The notes: generated by a model from the letters alone, not told the origin. Counted from the first letter of the stretch, positions 1 through 7,193 are shown. The stretch is 7,204 nucleotides of DNA from an uncultured Flammeovirgaceae bacterium (GCA_946480685.1 CAMLLI010000203.1:1-7204), one strand, 5' to 3'. Program-made: numbers and translations.

Positions 1-462
1 GTCGTACAAACCGACACACTGAAATCGTGGACGCAATTCAACGGAGATATATACCCGACTTTCTCCGGAACGGCAATCTATAGTCTTGCGTTTGATAAAC
101 CTGTTTCGCAGCCACAGCAATGGTTGCTCAAGCTTGGCAAAGTAAAAGAAACGGCTGCGGTATATCTCAACGGTAAATATATCGCTACGCTGATCGGTCC
201 GGTATACCAGGTTGCTATCGATCCGGCTATGCTGCAAAGTAAAAATATACTGGAAGTGCGCGTGTCCAATCTCATGGCAAATCGCATCGCTGATCTGGAC
301 AAACGAAAAGTATTCTGGAAGAAATTTTACAACGTCAATTTTCCATCGCGTAAACCGGAGAATCGTGTGAACGGCATCTTTGATGCTTCCCACTGGCAGC
401 CTCGCGAATCAGGGCTCATCGGTCCCGTCATGCTACAGGCTTTGGAAACGCAGCAGCCCTAA
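1..462 (+). CDS. C-terminal end of a glycoside hydrolase, probably GH106-like alpha-L-rhamnosidase (5' end outside window)
   Basis: The reading frame is open from base 1 to a TAA at 460-462, giving the last 153 residues of a longer protein. No internal start is needed. Residues about 40-90 (LKLGKVKETAAVYLNGKYIA, then a GP and an ILEVRVSNL strand) have the pattern of the galactose-binding-like beta-sandwich at the C-terminus of GH2- and GH106-type enzymes. The following NLMANRIADLD, WKKFYNVNFP and SGLIGPVML segments resemble, from memory, the ends of Bacteroidota proteins annotated as GH106 alpha-L-rhamnosidases. Such enzymes remove terminal L-rhamnose from plant or microbial glycans in the periplasm or at the cell surface. 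The catalytic domain is not in the window, so family and substrate are inferred. It sits 121 bp upstream of susC on the same strand, as expected for a PUL enzyme. A non-catalytic sugar-binding module of another GH family is the main alternative. Confidence 0.72.
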   Translation, partial: VVQTDTLKSWTQFNGDIYPTFSGTAIYSLAFDKPVSQPQQWLLKLGKVKETAAVYLNGKYIATLIGPVYQVAIDPAMLQSKNILEVRVSNLMANRIADLDKRKVFWKKFYNVNFPSRKPENRVNGIFDASHWQPRESGLIGPVMLQALETQQP

Positions 463-464
463 AA

Positions 465-480
465 ACCGGATTTTTCCGGT
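465..480 (+). terminator. Weak hairpin just after the glycoside hydrolase stop
   Basis: ACCGGA (465-470), a TTTT loop (471-474) and TCCGGT (475-480) form a perfect 6-bp stem starting two bases after the TAA. No T-run follows directly (next bases ACTTCAAACG, then TTTT at 490-494), so termination would be partial at best. It could instead mark a processing or attenuation point between the enzyme gene and the much more highly needed susCD message. Confidence 0.3.
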
Positions 481-531
481 ACTTCAAACGTTTTAGGAGC
501 GGTATAGTGCAGGATAGTTCCGGGCATAACG

Positions 532-582
532 GGAGGTAAATTCATGTTACGCGCAATCGATTGCATCACCAAATCAACCTCC
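532..582 (+). promoter_or_regulatory. Structured susC leader: 12-bp palindrome inside a GGAGGT/ACCTCC inverted repeat
   Basis: GGAGGT at 532-537 is complementary to ACCTCC at 577-582, which ends one base before the susC ATG (584). Between them lies the perfect palindrome GCAATCGATTGC (553-564). In RNA the outer repeat could pair and place the start codon at the foot of a hairpin. In DNA the palindrome could be a dimeric regulator site. I saw no TAnnTTTG-type Bacteroidota -7 box in 463-583, so a promoter here is not established. Both the fold and the operator are inferences from symmetry only. Confidence 0.3.
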
Positions 583-583
583 T

Positions 584-3500
584 ATGAAAAAATGTCTATC
601 TATTCCGATCAGATCATCCCTCGATCTGTTTGTCGCATGCTTCCTCATTTTCTGCATGAGTATCTCTACCGCTCAGGCGTATCAGACACGCGTGATCAAA
701 GGGCAGATACTTTCATCAGATGACAACACTCCGCTGCCGGGTGTGAATGTACTTGTAAAAGGTACAGCCAACGGTACAGTTACCGATGGTGATGGTAATT
801 ATTCCATCGAAGTACCCAATGCCGATGCTATACTGGTCTTCAGTTCCATCGGGTATGCCACCACCGAAATAACAGTAGGTGGTCAATCATCCATCAACCT
901 GTCACTCAACCCCGATGTTACTTCGTTAACGGAGGTTGTTGTGGTAGGATATGGTAGTGTAAAGAAGAGCGATGTAACGGGAGCTTTGTCGTCTGTATCG
1001 GCTGAGCAGTTACGCGCTATACCGGTGCAAAGTATATCGCAGGCCATGCAGGGACGCGCGGCCGGAGTAGATATAGCACAGAACAGTTTTCGTCCTGGTG
1101 ACAACCCGGTGATCCGTATACGTGGTAACCGTTCACTCATCGGTGGTAACGATCCGCTCATTGTACTCGATGGTATACCGTTACCCGAAGGTTCCAGCAT
1201 CAACGACTTTAGTCCAAGTGATGTTGAATCTATCGAGATATTGAAGGATGCATCATCCACCGCTATATATGGTTCGCGCGGAGCCAACGGTGTTGTACTG
1301 GTAACTACCAAGAAAGGTAAAGCTGGTAAAGCTAAAATTACCTACGATGGTTATTATGGAGTATCCTCTCCGTTGTCGGAAATCGACATGAAAACCGGAG
1401 GCCAGCATGCTGAGATGCGCAGAGAAGCATTGCGTAACAATGCTGGCTTTGTATACACCGTACCGTGGGCCGATGTCAATCAAGACTTCGCTGCTTTCAG
1501 TCCTTCTGATATAGAGATGTGGAACTCTGTAGCTGACGGTTACCAATGGCAGGATCGTGATGCCAGAATACCGGTGATGCGACCGGTTACGGCAGAAGAA
1601 CGCGAAGACTTTGAAAGTTACTATGCGCAGTATGCATATCGTTATCCGGAAGGAACAGCTTCGCGTACGGCCGAGATACAAACCAAACTTGATAACCTGC
1701 GCGCATTACTGGACGATCCTAATTTGCAGATACCGGTATATAATCCCGAAAAAGTACGATCAACAGATTGGGGTGATCTTGCGCTACGCACCGGGCGTAA
1801 ACAAAGTCACCAGTTCAGTGTAGCCGGTGGAACGGAAAATATAGGTTTATTCTTTGGTGCCGGATACTATAACGAAGAAGGTATACAGAAAGGACAGGAC
1901 TTCGAACGCTTCAATGCGAAAGTAGGACTCGACTACCAGGTAAATGATATACTGAAAGTTGGAGGTACCATCACCGGAACACTCTCTACACAGAACTATG
2001 GATCACCGCTATATTTCAGAGCGATAGGACAGTTGCCGCTGGCTATTCCATACGATGCAACCGGCAAGATCATTTTTCAACCCGGCGGTGATCCGCTGAT
2101 ATTTAGTCCGCTCAATGAAATTGATGATTTCATAGACGACCGAAGAACATCACGTGTGTTTGGAAGTTACTATGCCGACCTCAAGCTGTTCAAGGGATTT
2201 CGTTACCATGTAAATATAGGTACTGATTTAAAAGAGTATAGAAGAGGCCGCTACCAGGGATCGTTCACCTCTGATAGAAGGGGCGGTACATCATGGGCCG
2301 AGTATAACCAGGAAAACCGTTTCACATGGGTTATGGAAAACCTGCTCTTCTATGATAAACAGATTGGTGACAAGCACAACATTGGTTTAACAGCCATGTA
2401 TAGTATGCAGAAAGATCGCTTCGAGTCTTCACTCACCAACGTTGCTAATTTACCATACGAGTCGCAGCTATACTATAATTTAGGATCCACCAACGCTTCA
2501 GGTCCGGATGCATTTGCCAGTGATTTCTCCGAGAAAGTAATTCTGTCCTATATGGCGCGTGTGAATTACTCTTTACTCGATCGTTACCTGGTAACCCTGA
2601 CCGGTCGTTATGATGGATTGTCTCCGTTAGCCAAGGGAAATAAATGGGGATTCTTCCCATCGGCATCCATCGCCTGGAAGATCCACCAGGAACCATTCAT
2701 GAGCAGTGTAACATTCGTGGATGAATTGAAACTACGCATTGGTTATGGTGAGGTTGGTAACGCAGGTGTACCACCGTATCTCGCCAAGGGAAGATTGAAC
2801 AAAGTTCCGTACGTGTGGGGTGAGACACCTGCATGGGGATATGCTCCGCTATATATACAGAACCCGAACCTGCGCTGGGAGGGAACACGATCACTCAATG
2901 CCGGTATAGATTTCGGACTGATCTCGGGAAGAGTTACCGGTACACTGGAAGTATACCAGCAAACTACCGATGACCTGATGATGTGGAGACAATTGCCAAC
3001 GGCTTCCGGATTCTCCTCTATACTTGAAAATATAGGCAAAGTAAGAAACCGCGGTATTGAAGTTGCATTGAATACAGTAAATATAGATGCCGGTAATGGG
3101 CTCAAGTGGGAGACGAGTATAATTTTCTCCAAGAACAACGAAGAGTTGCTTGAACTATATGGCGGAACGAACGATGACCTTGGAAACCGCTGGTTCATCG
3201 GACATCCTATAACAACCTATTATGATTGGCAACCAATCGGTGTATGGCAAACAAATGAAGCCGATGCAGCCGCTGTCTATAAAAGAATTCCGGGACAAGG
3301 CAAGATCCAGGATCAAAGCACGGATAATGATGGCGATGGTATAAAAGATGGTCCTGATGGTGTGATCAATGCCAACGATCAGGTTATACGCGGAAACAAC
3401 GTGCCCGACTGGACAGGCAGTATTATGAACAAAGTCTCCTTCAAGAATTTCGAATTGTCGTTCATGCTATATACCCGTCAGGGATCAACGATCGCGAGTG

Positions 3501-3919
3501 GTTATTACAGACCTGCTCTGGCCGGACGGTATCCGGAACCTGCTCTTGTTGACTATTGGACACCGACCAATCCAACGAATATGTATCCACGTCCTACAAC
3601 AGACCAGGAGCGCATCGATTATCCGCAGGCATATTTATACCAGGACGGATCATTTGTAAAGATGCGTAACATAACATTGGGCTATACTTTCTCGCGCAAC
3701 ATGATATCCAAATTCAGAATGGAGAGTCTGCGGGTATATGTAACAGCCTATAATCCATTCCTGTGGAGTGACTTTAAAGGAGGCGATCCTGAATTCTATG
3801 CAAATGCTACCCGTGTAGATCGCGGTCTCAATGTACCGATCACAAACGTTGATGATCAGCTCATCGGTAATAACCTGAGTGAACGTAGTGTAGTATTTGG
3901 ATTAACAGTAGGATTCTAA
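584..3919 (+). CDS. susC: SusC/RagA-family TonB-dependent outer-membrane transporter
   Basis: This is the outer-membrane barrel of a SusCD glycan importer, energised by TonB-ExbBD. The 1111-residue length is normal for the family. The start at 584 gives a clean signal peptide (MKK, hydrophobic core about 15-28, cleavage likely after AQA at 30-32); there is no in-frame ATG upstream before a stop at 527. Residues about 37-110 are the carboxypeptidase-regulatory-like domain (VIKGQILSSDD, PLPGVNVLVKGT). The TonB-box region follows (TEVVVVGYG, 116-124). The plug spans about 125-245, with the hallmark KDASSTAIYGSRGANGVVLV at 221-240. The beta-barrel fills the rest, with the Asp/Gly-rich DNDGDG loop at about 914-933 common in SusC proteins and a terminal Phe for Bam recognition. 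No STN domain is present, so it should not signal through an anti-sigma factor. The reading frame is intact. The symbol is a family label; the substrate is unknown, perhaps rhamnose-containing given the neighbour. Confidence 0.97.
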   Translation: MKKCLSIPIRSSLDLFVACFLIFCMSISTAQAYQTRVIKGQILSSDDNTPLPGVNVLVKGTANGTVTDGDGNYSIEVPNADAILVFSSIGYATTEITVGGQSSINLSLNPDVTSLTEVVVVGYGSVKKSDVTGALSSVSAEQLRAIPVQSISQAMQGRAAGVDIAQNSFRPGDNPVIRIRGNRSLIGGNDPLIVLDGIPLPEGSSINDFSPSDVESIEILKDASSTAIYGSRGANGVVLVTTKKGKAGKAKITYDGYYGVSSPLSEIDMKTGGQHAEMRREALRNNAGFVYTVPWADVNQDFAAFSPSDIEMWNSVADGYQWQDRDARIPVMRPVTAEEREDFESYYAQYAYRYPEGTASRTAEIQTKLDNLRALLDDPNLQIPVYNPEKVRSTDWGDLALRTGRKQSHQFSVAGGTENIGLFFGAGYYNEEGIQKGQDFERFNAKVGLDYQVNDILKVGGTITGTLSTQNYGSPLYFRAIGQLPLAIPYDATGKIIFQPGGDPLIFSPLNEIDDFIDDRRTSRVFGSYYADLKLFKGFRYHVNIGTDLKEYRRGRYQGSFTSDRRGGTSWAEYNQENRFTWVMENLLFYDKQIGDKHNIGLTAMYSMQKDRFESSLTNVANLPYESQLYYNLGSTNASGPDAFASDFSEKVILSYMARVNYSLLDRYLVTLTGRYDGLSPLAKGNKWGFFPSASIAWKIHQEPFMSSVTFVDELKLRIGYGEVGNAGVPPYLAKGRLNKVPYVWGETPAWGYAPLYIQNPNLRWEGTRSLNAGIDFGLISGRVTGTLEVYQQTTDDLMMWRQLPTASGFSSILENIGKVRNRGIEVALNTVNIDAGNGLKWETSIIFSKNNEELLELYGGTNDDLGNRWFIGHPITTYYDWQPIGVWQTNEADAAAVYKRIPGQGKIQDQSTDNDGDGIKDGPDGVINANDQVIRGNNVPDWTGSIMNKVSFKNFELSFMLYTRQGSTIASGYYRPALAGRYPEPALVDYWTPTNPTNMYPRPTTDQERIDYPQAYLYQDGSFVKMRNITLGYTFSRNMISKFRMESLRVYVTAYNPFLWSDFKGGDPEFYANATRVDRGLNVPITNVDDQLIGNNLSERSVVFGLTVGF

Positions 3920-3948
3920 GAACAGTGTCACGATTAAAAAATACAGGT

Positions 3949-5790
3949 ATGAAAAAAATAGCAATACTTTTCTTTACGGCTGTGGCACTCTTCTCATGCC
4001 ATGATATGCTGGAAGAAGAAGCCGTATCACAACCTACATACGACCTCTATAATTCAGAAGCCGGTGTTGAGCAACTGGTAAATGCAGCCTATAATACATT
4101 GCGCTTTCAGTTCAACGGTGAACAAAGCTTTACCATGTGGAACTATGGCGTGGATGAATATATACAGGCAGCCGATGGTCAGAATAAATTTGTGGATGCC
4201 TATACCAACCAGTTGAACTCAACCTTTACCATGTTCCATGATGTATGGACAGCCTATTACCAGGGTATAAATACATGTAACATGGCGATGAAGCTTATTC
4301 CGGAGGTAAAGCCTGAAGGTGGTGGATTATCTACCGATCAGGGTAAAGCCAGACGAATCGGAGAAATGCGGTTTCTTCGCGGGTATTATTACTTCATGCT
4401 CGTGCAGCAATTCGGAAGTATACCGATTTCATTAACGGCCACCGAAGGTATAAATCTTGAATTTCCAAAGTCACCTGTTGCAGATGTATACGATGTTATC
4501 ATCAGCGACCTGCGTGCTGCTGAAGCCGTGCTGCCACAGACGCAAGGAGATCGCGGTCGTATAACACAAGGTGCTGCACGCCACTTTCTGGCAAAGGTAT
4601 ATCTCACGCGCGGCAGTGCTGTAACCGATGAACGTGGACAAAAGGAAACCGATATGGACAGTGCTGCCTACTATGCTGATCTCGTCATTAACCAGGGCAC
4701 GTATGCACTCCTGAATAATTATGCTGACTTATGGAATGTAGCGAACGAAGCCAGCAGCGAAGTGATTCTTTCGGCACAGTTCAATAACAATCCGTTGTTG
4801 CTCGCGAACTCGGGTAACCGTGTCCATCTATACTTTCAAATGGTATACGATGGCAAGCCGGGTATGGAACGCGATATTACCTATGGACGTCCGTTCAGAA
4901 GACTCAAGCCTACACCGTATACTATAGAAGTATTCGACCGCAAGAACGATTCACGTTTTTACAAAAGTTTCAGGACAGTATATCTCAGCAACGATCGCAC
5001 GGCACCAATTACCATTCCGAAATGGGAGCAGGCCGATGCTGATGCAGGCTATGTATCACAGGCGCTCGTTGGTAAGAATAAGTTTAATGTAGGCGACACC
5101 GCTGTGATTGTTACGGTTGATAAAAACGTAAGCGATGCAGCGATCAAGTCGAAGTATTATTTGTGGATACCACAGAACAAATGGAACAATGCTGACTTCC
5201 TCACGCTGGTAAAATGGATGGACCCTACTCGCTTAGATATAGGCACTGAGTTTGCCGGCAGAGATGGTTTGATCGCGCGACTTGGTGAGACCTACCTGAT
5301 TGCAGCCGAAGCGTATGGTCGCATGGGAGACTATGCCACGGCAGCCGACTATATAAATATACTTCGCGACCGTGCTGCCTATAAAGCGGGTGAAGTGAAA
5401 CCGTTCCACTTCTATAAAACAGAAGGCGGTACCTACGGTGATATAAACAGTACTGCACCGGCATTACATATCGATGCAACGTATTGGGACAACAATGTTC
5501 CGCGCGAACAATACCCGGCATCGGCAAGTAGTACGGAAAGCAGATTTATACATTTTATACTCAACGAAAGAACCCGTGAGTTACTCGGAGAGCTGCACCG
5601 TTGGAATGATCTTGTTCGCACTGAAACATTTTACGAACGTGTTAAACAATTTCATTCAATAGCAGCACCCAATGTGCAGCCGTTCCATAAGCTTCGGCCT
5701 ATACCACAGGCGCACCTGGAGCGTGTATTTGTAAATGGCCGACCACTTACAGGCGAAGAAAGAACACAACAACAAAACCCCGGATATTAA
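3949..5790 (+). CDS. susD: SusD/RagB-family surface glycan-binding lipoprotein
   Basis: This is the partner lid of the SusC transporter, which binds oligosaccharide at the cell surface. The ATG at 3949 is chosen over an in-frame GTG at 3925 because it gives a proper lipoprotein signal: MKKIAILFFTAVALFSC with lipidated Cys17, followed by an acidic stretch (HDMLEEE) suited to surface export. The 613 residues are slightly long but typical. SusD hallmarks in order: RRIGEMRFLRGYYYFM (135-150) and GRITQGAARHFLAKVYLTRG (203-222) of the N-terminal TPR-rich half, then LGETYLIAAEAYGRMG (445-460), FILNERTRELLGELHRWNDL (536-555), LRPIPQ, and the terminal QNPGY motif of the RagB/SusD C-terminal domain. 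It lies 29 bp after susC and is almost certainly co-transcribed. The sequence upstream of the ATG is A-rich (TTAAAAAATACAGGT), the usual Bacteroidota style. Substrate cannot be read from sequence. Confidence 0.97.
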   Translation: MKKIAILFFTAVALFSCHDMLEEEAVSQPTYDLYNSEAGVEQLVNAAYNTLRFQFNGEQSFTMWNYGVDEYIQAADGQNKFVDAYTNQLNSTFTMFHDVWTAYYQGINTCNMAMKLIPEVKPEGGGLSTDQGKARRIGEMRFLRGYYYFMLVQQFGSIPISLTATEGINLEFPKSPVADVYDVIISDLRAAEAVLPQTQGDRGRITQGAARHFLAKVYLTRGSAVTDERGQKETDMDSAAYYADLVINQGTYALLNNYADLWNVANEASSEVILSAQFNNNPLLLANSGNRVHLYFQMVYDGKPGMERDITYGRPFRRLKPTPYTIEVFDRKNDSRFYKSFRTVYLSNDRTAPITIPKWEQADADAGYVSQALVGKNKFNVGDTAVIVTVDKNVSDAAIKSKYYLWIPQNKWNNADFLTLVKWMDPTRLDIGTEFAGRDGLIARLGETYLIAAEAYGRMGDYATAADYINILRDRAAYKAGEVKPFHFYKTEGGTYGDINSTAPALHIDATYWDNNVPREQYPASASSTESRFIHFILNERTRELLGELHRWNDLVRTETFYERVKQFHSIAAPNVQPFHKLRPIPQAHLERVFVNGRPLTGEERTQQQNPGY

Positions 5791-5814
5791 AGCTCTCATT
5801 TGGTTTGGTGCTTG

Positions 5815-5849
5815 AAGAGGTTACCCGCAAGGGTAGCCTTTTCTTTTTT
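5815..5849 (+). terminator. Strong intrinsic terminator of the susCD unit
   Basis: GGTTACCC (5819-5826) pairs with GGGTAGCC (5831-5838) over 8 bp with one G-U, closed by a GCAA (GNRA-type) tetraloop. It is followed by TTTTCTTTTTT (5839-5849). The AAGA before the stem can pair with the first T residues to lengthen it. It lies 24 bp after the susD stop and is a clear end to the PUL transcript. Confidence 0.88.
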
Positions 5850-5882
5850 GTATTTCCCTAGACAAGTTTTATATCCCCGCGT

Positions 5883-5911
5883 TTGACTATATACTTTTTC
5901 CTATATTGTTG
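5883..5911 (+). promoter_or_regulatory. Candidate Bacteroidota-type promoter for the small PQQ-repeat gene
   Basis: TTG at 5883-5885 (within TTTG, 5882-5885) is followed after 18 bases by TATTGTTG (5904-5911), one mismatch from the Bacteroidota -7 consensus TAnnTTTG. This would start transcription only a few bases before the ATG at 5925, giving a very short leader. A promoter is expected here because the strong terminator upstream cuts the gene off from susCD. The region is AT-rich and chance matches are likely. Confidence 0.33.
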
Positions 5912-5924
5912 TGAAACTTCATAT

Positions 5925-6254
5925 ATGGGAAACGATATACTTATAATAGGCTCCAACGGTTACGTGTCAGCTATAGGAACCAGTGACGGAGACGAACTTT
6001 GGCGCACCAAACTACGCGAAGGCTTCTTCGGAGGTTCAGGCGGCTGCGATGTCAGTGTATTGATCGAAGGCGACAAAATCTTCGCCGGCTGTGCCGGACG
6101 AATCTATGCACTCCGGGCATCAGACGGAAAAATACTTTGGGACAACGATCTGAAAGGAATGGGCTATAACCAGGTAGCACTGGCAAAAGAAGGAACCAGC
6201 GTACAGTTTATTACAAGAGTAGAGGGAAACGCAAGCAGCAGCAGTAATTCTTGA
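5925..6254 (+). CDS. Small PQQ-like beta-propeller repeat protein (two repeats)
   Basis: A 109-residue protein. The ATG at 5925 is preferred over an in-frame TTG at 5883: the TTG codons overlap a plausible promoter, and the family pattern begins at MGNDILIIGSNG. Two PQQ/WD-type blades are visible: YVSAIGTSDGDELWRTKL (13-30) and IYALRASDGKILWDNDL (60-76). They share the spacing Ala-5-Gly-3-Trp (A16/G22/W26 and A62/G68/W72), and the tryptophans are 46 residues apart, about one blade. The tail is Asn/Ser-rich (NASSSSNS). There is no signal peptide or membrane segment. Complete propellers of this family have seven or eight blades, so two blades would need to oligomerise, bind a partner or fold differently. 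I recall similar short stand-alone PQQ-repeat proteins in Bacteroidota, which argues against a broken gene, but I cannot confirm this. No catalytic quinoprotein residues can be assigned and the function is unknown. It converges with 6299-6697. Confidence 0.78.
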   Translation: MGNDILIIGSNGYVSAIGTSDGDELWRTKLREGFFGGSGGCDVSVLIEGDKIFAGCAGRIYALRASDGKILWDNDLKGMGYNQVALAKEGTSVQFITRVEGNASSSSNS

Positions 6255-6298
6255 AGGGTTCGTTGCGTTTAATGAAATAAAAGAAGCCTGCTAATATG

Positions 6299-6697
6299 CT
6301 ATCGCTTTTTATCTCCCAAAAATGGGTGTAATAGTACGACAGTATTCCAAATCCCGTTCATAGTATGTACATTCATTAGCCATATTGCATCTCTTCCACT
6401 GAGATTTAAGAACTCGAATTCGCTTGTCTTTCCCGAGCTCAATGCATTTCTTCTAAGAATTTCTAGAAAATCTTCATGGGATATTTTTTTCTCTTCGCCA
6501 TTAGTTTTCAAATGGTATATATAGTGAGTGCCAACTATGGCATATATTCCATCGCTCCGCTGAATTCCAAGTAGTCCATCTCCATTCATCCCTCTTACAT
6601 ACCTAACAACATCAGAGTTTTCACCTCTGTAACTTTGTCCGGAATATTCGATAAGTTTATTTCGATTAATTCTGGCTTTTATATTTAGATTGTTCAT
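6299..6697 (-). CDS. Hypothetical protein, 132 residues, second gene of a reverse-strand pair
   Basis: I do not recognise this protein. It starts with ATG at 6697 (reverse) and ends with TAG at 6299-6301. There is no signal peptide or convincing membrane segment, so it is probably cytoplasmic. The pattern suggests a small alpha/beta fold. Extended segments lie at about 42-64 (GLLGIQRSDGIYAIVG, then YIYHLK). A probable helix lies at 73-86 (SHEDFLEILRRNAL). More strands lie at 93-126 (EFEFLNLS, AIWLMNV, NTVVLLHPF). The N-terminal 35 residues are basic and the tail is GDKKR. It starts 16 bp after the pentapeptide-repeat gene in an almost pure A/T gap and is probably co-transcribed with it. The DNA is visibly more AT-rich than the susCD genes, which fits an acquired accessory gene. 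A partner or immunity role next to a pentapeptide protein is conceivable but unsupported by any motif. Confidence 0.65.
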   Translation of the reverse strand: MNNLNIKARINRNKLIEYSGQSYRGENSDVVRYVRGMNGDGLLGIQRSDGIYAIVGTHYIYHLKTNGEEKKISHEDFLEILRRNALSSGKTSEFEFLNLSGRDAIWLMNVHTMNGIWNTVVLLHPFLGDKKR

Positions 6698-6713
6698 CTG
6701 TATATAAATATTA

Positions 6714-7193
6714 TTATCTAATTCTTATTGCTCCTGACTTTATAGGGTCAAAATTTTCCGGCCATATCGTACTTGCATCAAATATAGCGTTGATAAATTT
6801 TGCGTTTTCGATGCCTATACATTTCATATTAGCTCCTCTCAGATTTGCACCATCAAACTCCGCTCCGTTGACAATAGCGCCTTCCAAATTTGCATCTTCT
6901 AACACAGCATTCTGGAGCAGTGCTGCCAATGCGTTGCAGTTTTGCATATTGGCTTTAGATAAATCCGATTCTCTGAAATCTGCAGTGATTAGGATTGCAG
7001 ATTCAAAGTTACAGCTGATTAATTTTGCTTTGTAAAGAAATGCACCTCGTAGATTTGAATTAAGAAAACTTGAATAAGACAGGTTTTCGTTTTCCAGTTC
7101 TGCCCTATGAAGCTCTAAATTTTCAAGTGAAACGCCGTTAAGCCGATCGTAAGGAATTTCAATATTGAAACCAGTGACACATTTAATGATCAT
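6714..7193 (-). CDS. Pentapeptide-repeat protein
   Basis: A 159-residue protein read leftward, with ATG at 7193 and TAA at 6714-6716. From residue 21 to 145 it can be cut into 25 consecutive five-residue units in one register, mostly A-x-(L/F/M)-x-x. Clear units include SNLRG, ADFRE, SDLSK, ANMQN, ANLEG, AEFDG, ANLRG and AKFIN. This predicts about six turns of a right-handed quadrilateral beta-helix with Leu/Phe in the core. The N-terminal MIIKCVTGFNIEI strand caps the helix and the WPENFDP segment (144-150) is a common C-terminal cap. There is no signal peptide or membrane segment, so it is probably cytoplasmic. The net charge is mildly acidic by count. Some family members (Qnr, MfpA) mimic DNA and act on gyrase, but most have unknown roles and nothing here points to gyrase. 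The ATG at 7193 fits the family N-terminus, though the frame stays open over the few bases to the window edge. It is the first gene of a likely pair with 6299-6697. Confidence 0.88.
   Translation of the reverse strand: MIIKCVTGFNIEIPYDRLNGVSLENLELHRAELENENLSYSSFLNSNLRGAFLYKAKLISCNFESAILITADFRESDLSKANMQNCNALAALLQNAVLEDANLEGAIVNGAEFDGANLRGANMKCIGIENAKFINAIFDASTIWPENFDPIKSGAIRIR

Noticed and set aside
201..208. GGTATACC palindrome, seen also near 1172
   Set aside because: The copies are inside coding sequence and reflect frequent Gly-Ile-Pro/Val-Tyr codon choices, not a regulatory repeat.
883..1681. Two overlapping reverse-strand ORFs of 142 codons inside susC
   Set aside because: They are antisense to a strongly supported susC, their translations show no family pattern, and they overlap each other.
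2743..3198. Reverse-strand ORF of 151 codons inside susC
   Set aside because: It is a shadow of the susC frame with Ser/Pro-rich low-information translation and no recognisable domain.
3925..3948. Upstream GTG start for susD adding 8 residues (MSRLKNTG)
   Set aside because: The ATG at 3949 gives a standard lipoprotein signal peptide with the cysteine at position 17; the extension adds a polar N-terminus and uses a rarer start codon.
5883..5924. TTG start extending the PQQ-repeat protein by 14 residues
   Set aside because: The extra residues do not match the repeat pattern, the start codon is rare and the DNA overlaps a plausible promoter; ATG 5925 is better.
6255..6298. Bidirectional terminator between the convergent genes
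   Set aside because: Only a loose AAAAGAAGC...GCTTTTT pairing with a bulge and a long loop is seen; too weak to annotate.
6790..7035. Forward ORF of 81 codons opposite the pentapeptide-repeat gene
   Set aside because: Its repetitive look (APSNSAPLTIAPSKFA) is simply the complement of the pentapeptide coding periodicity.
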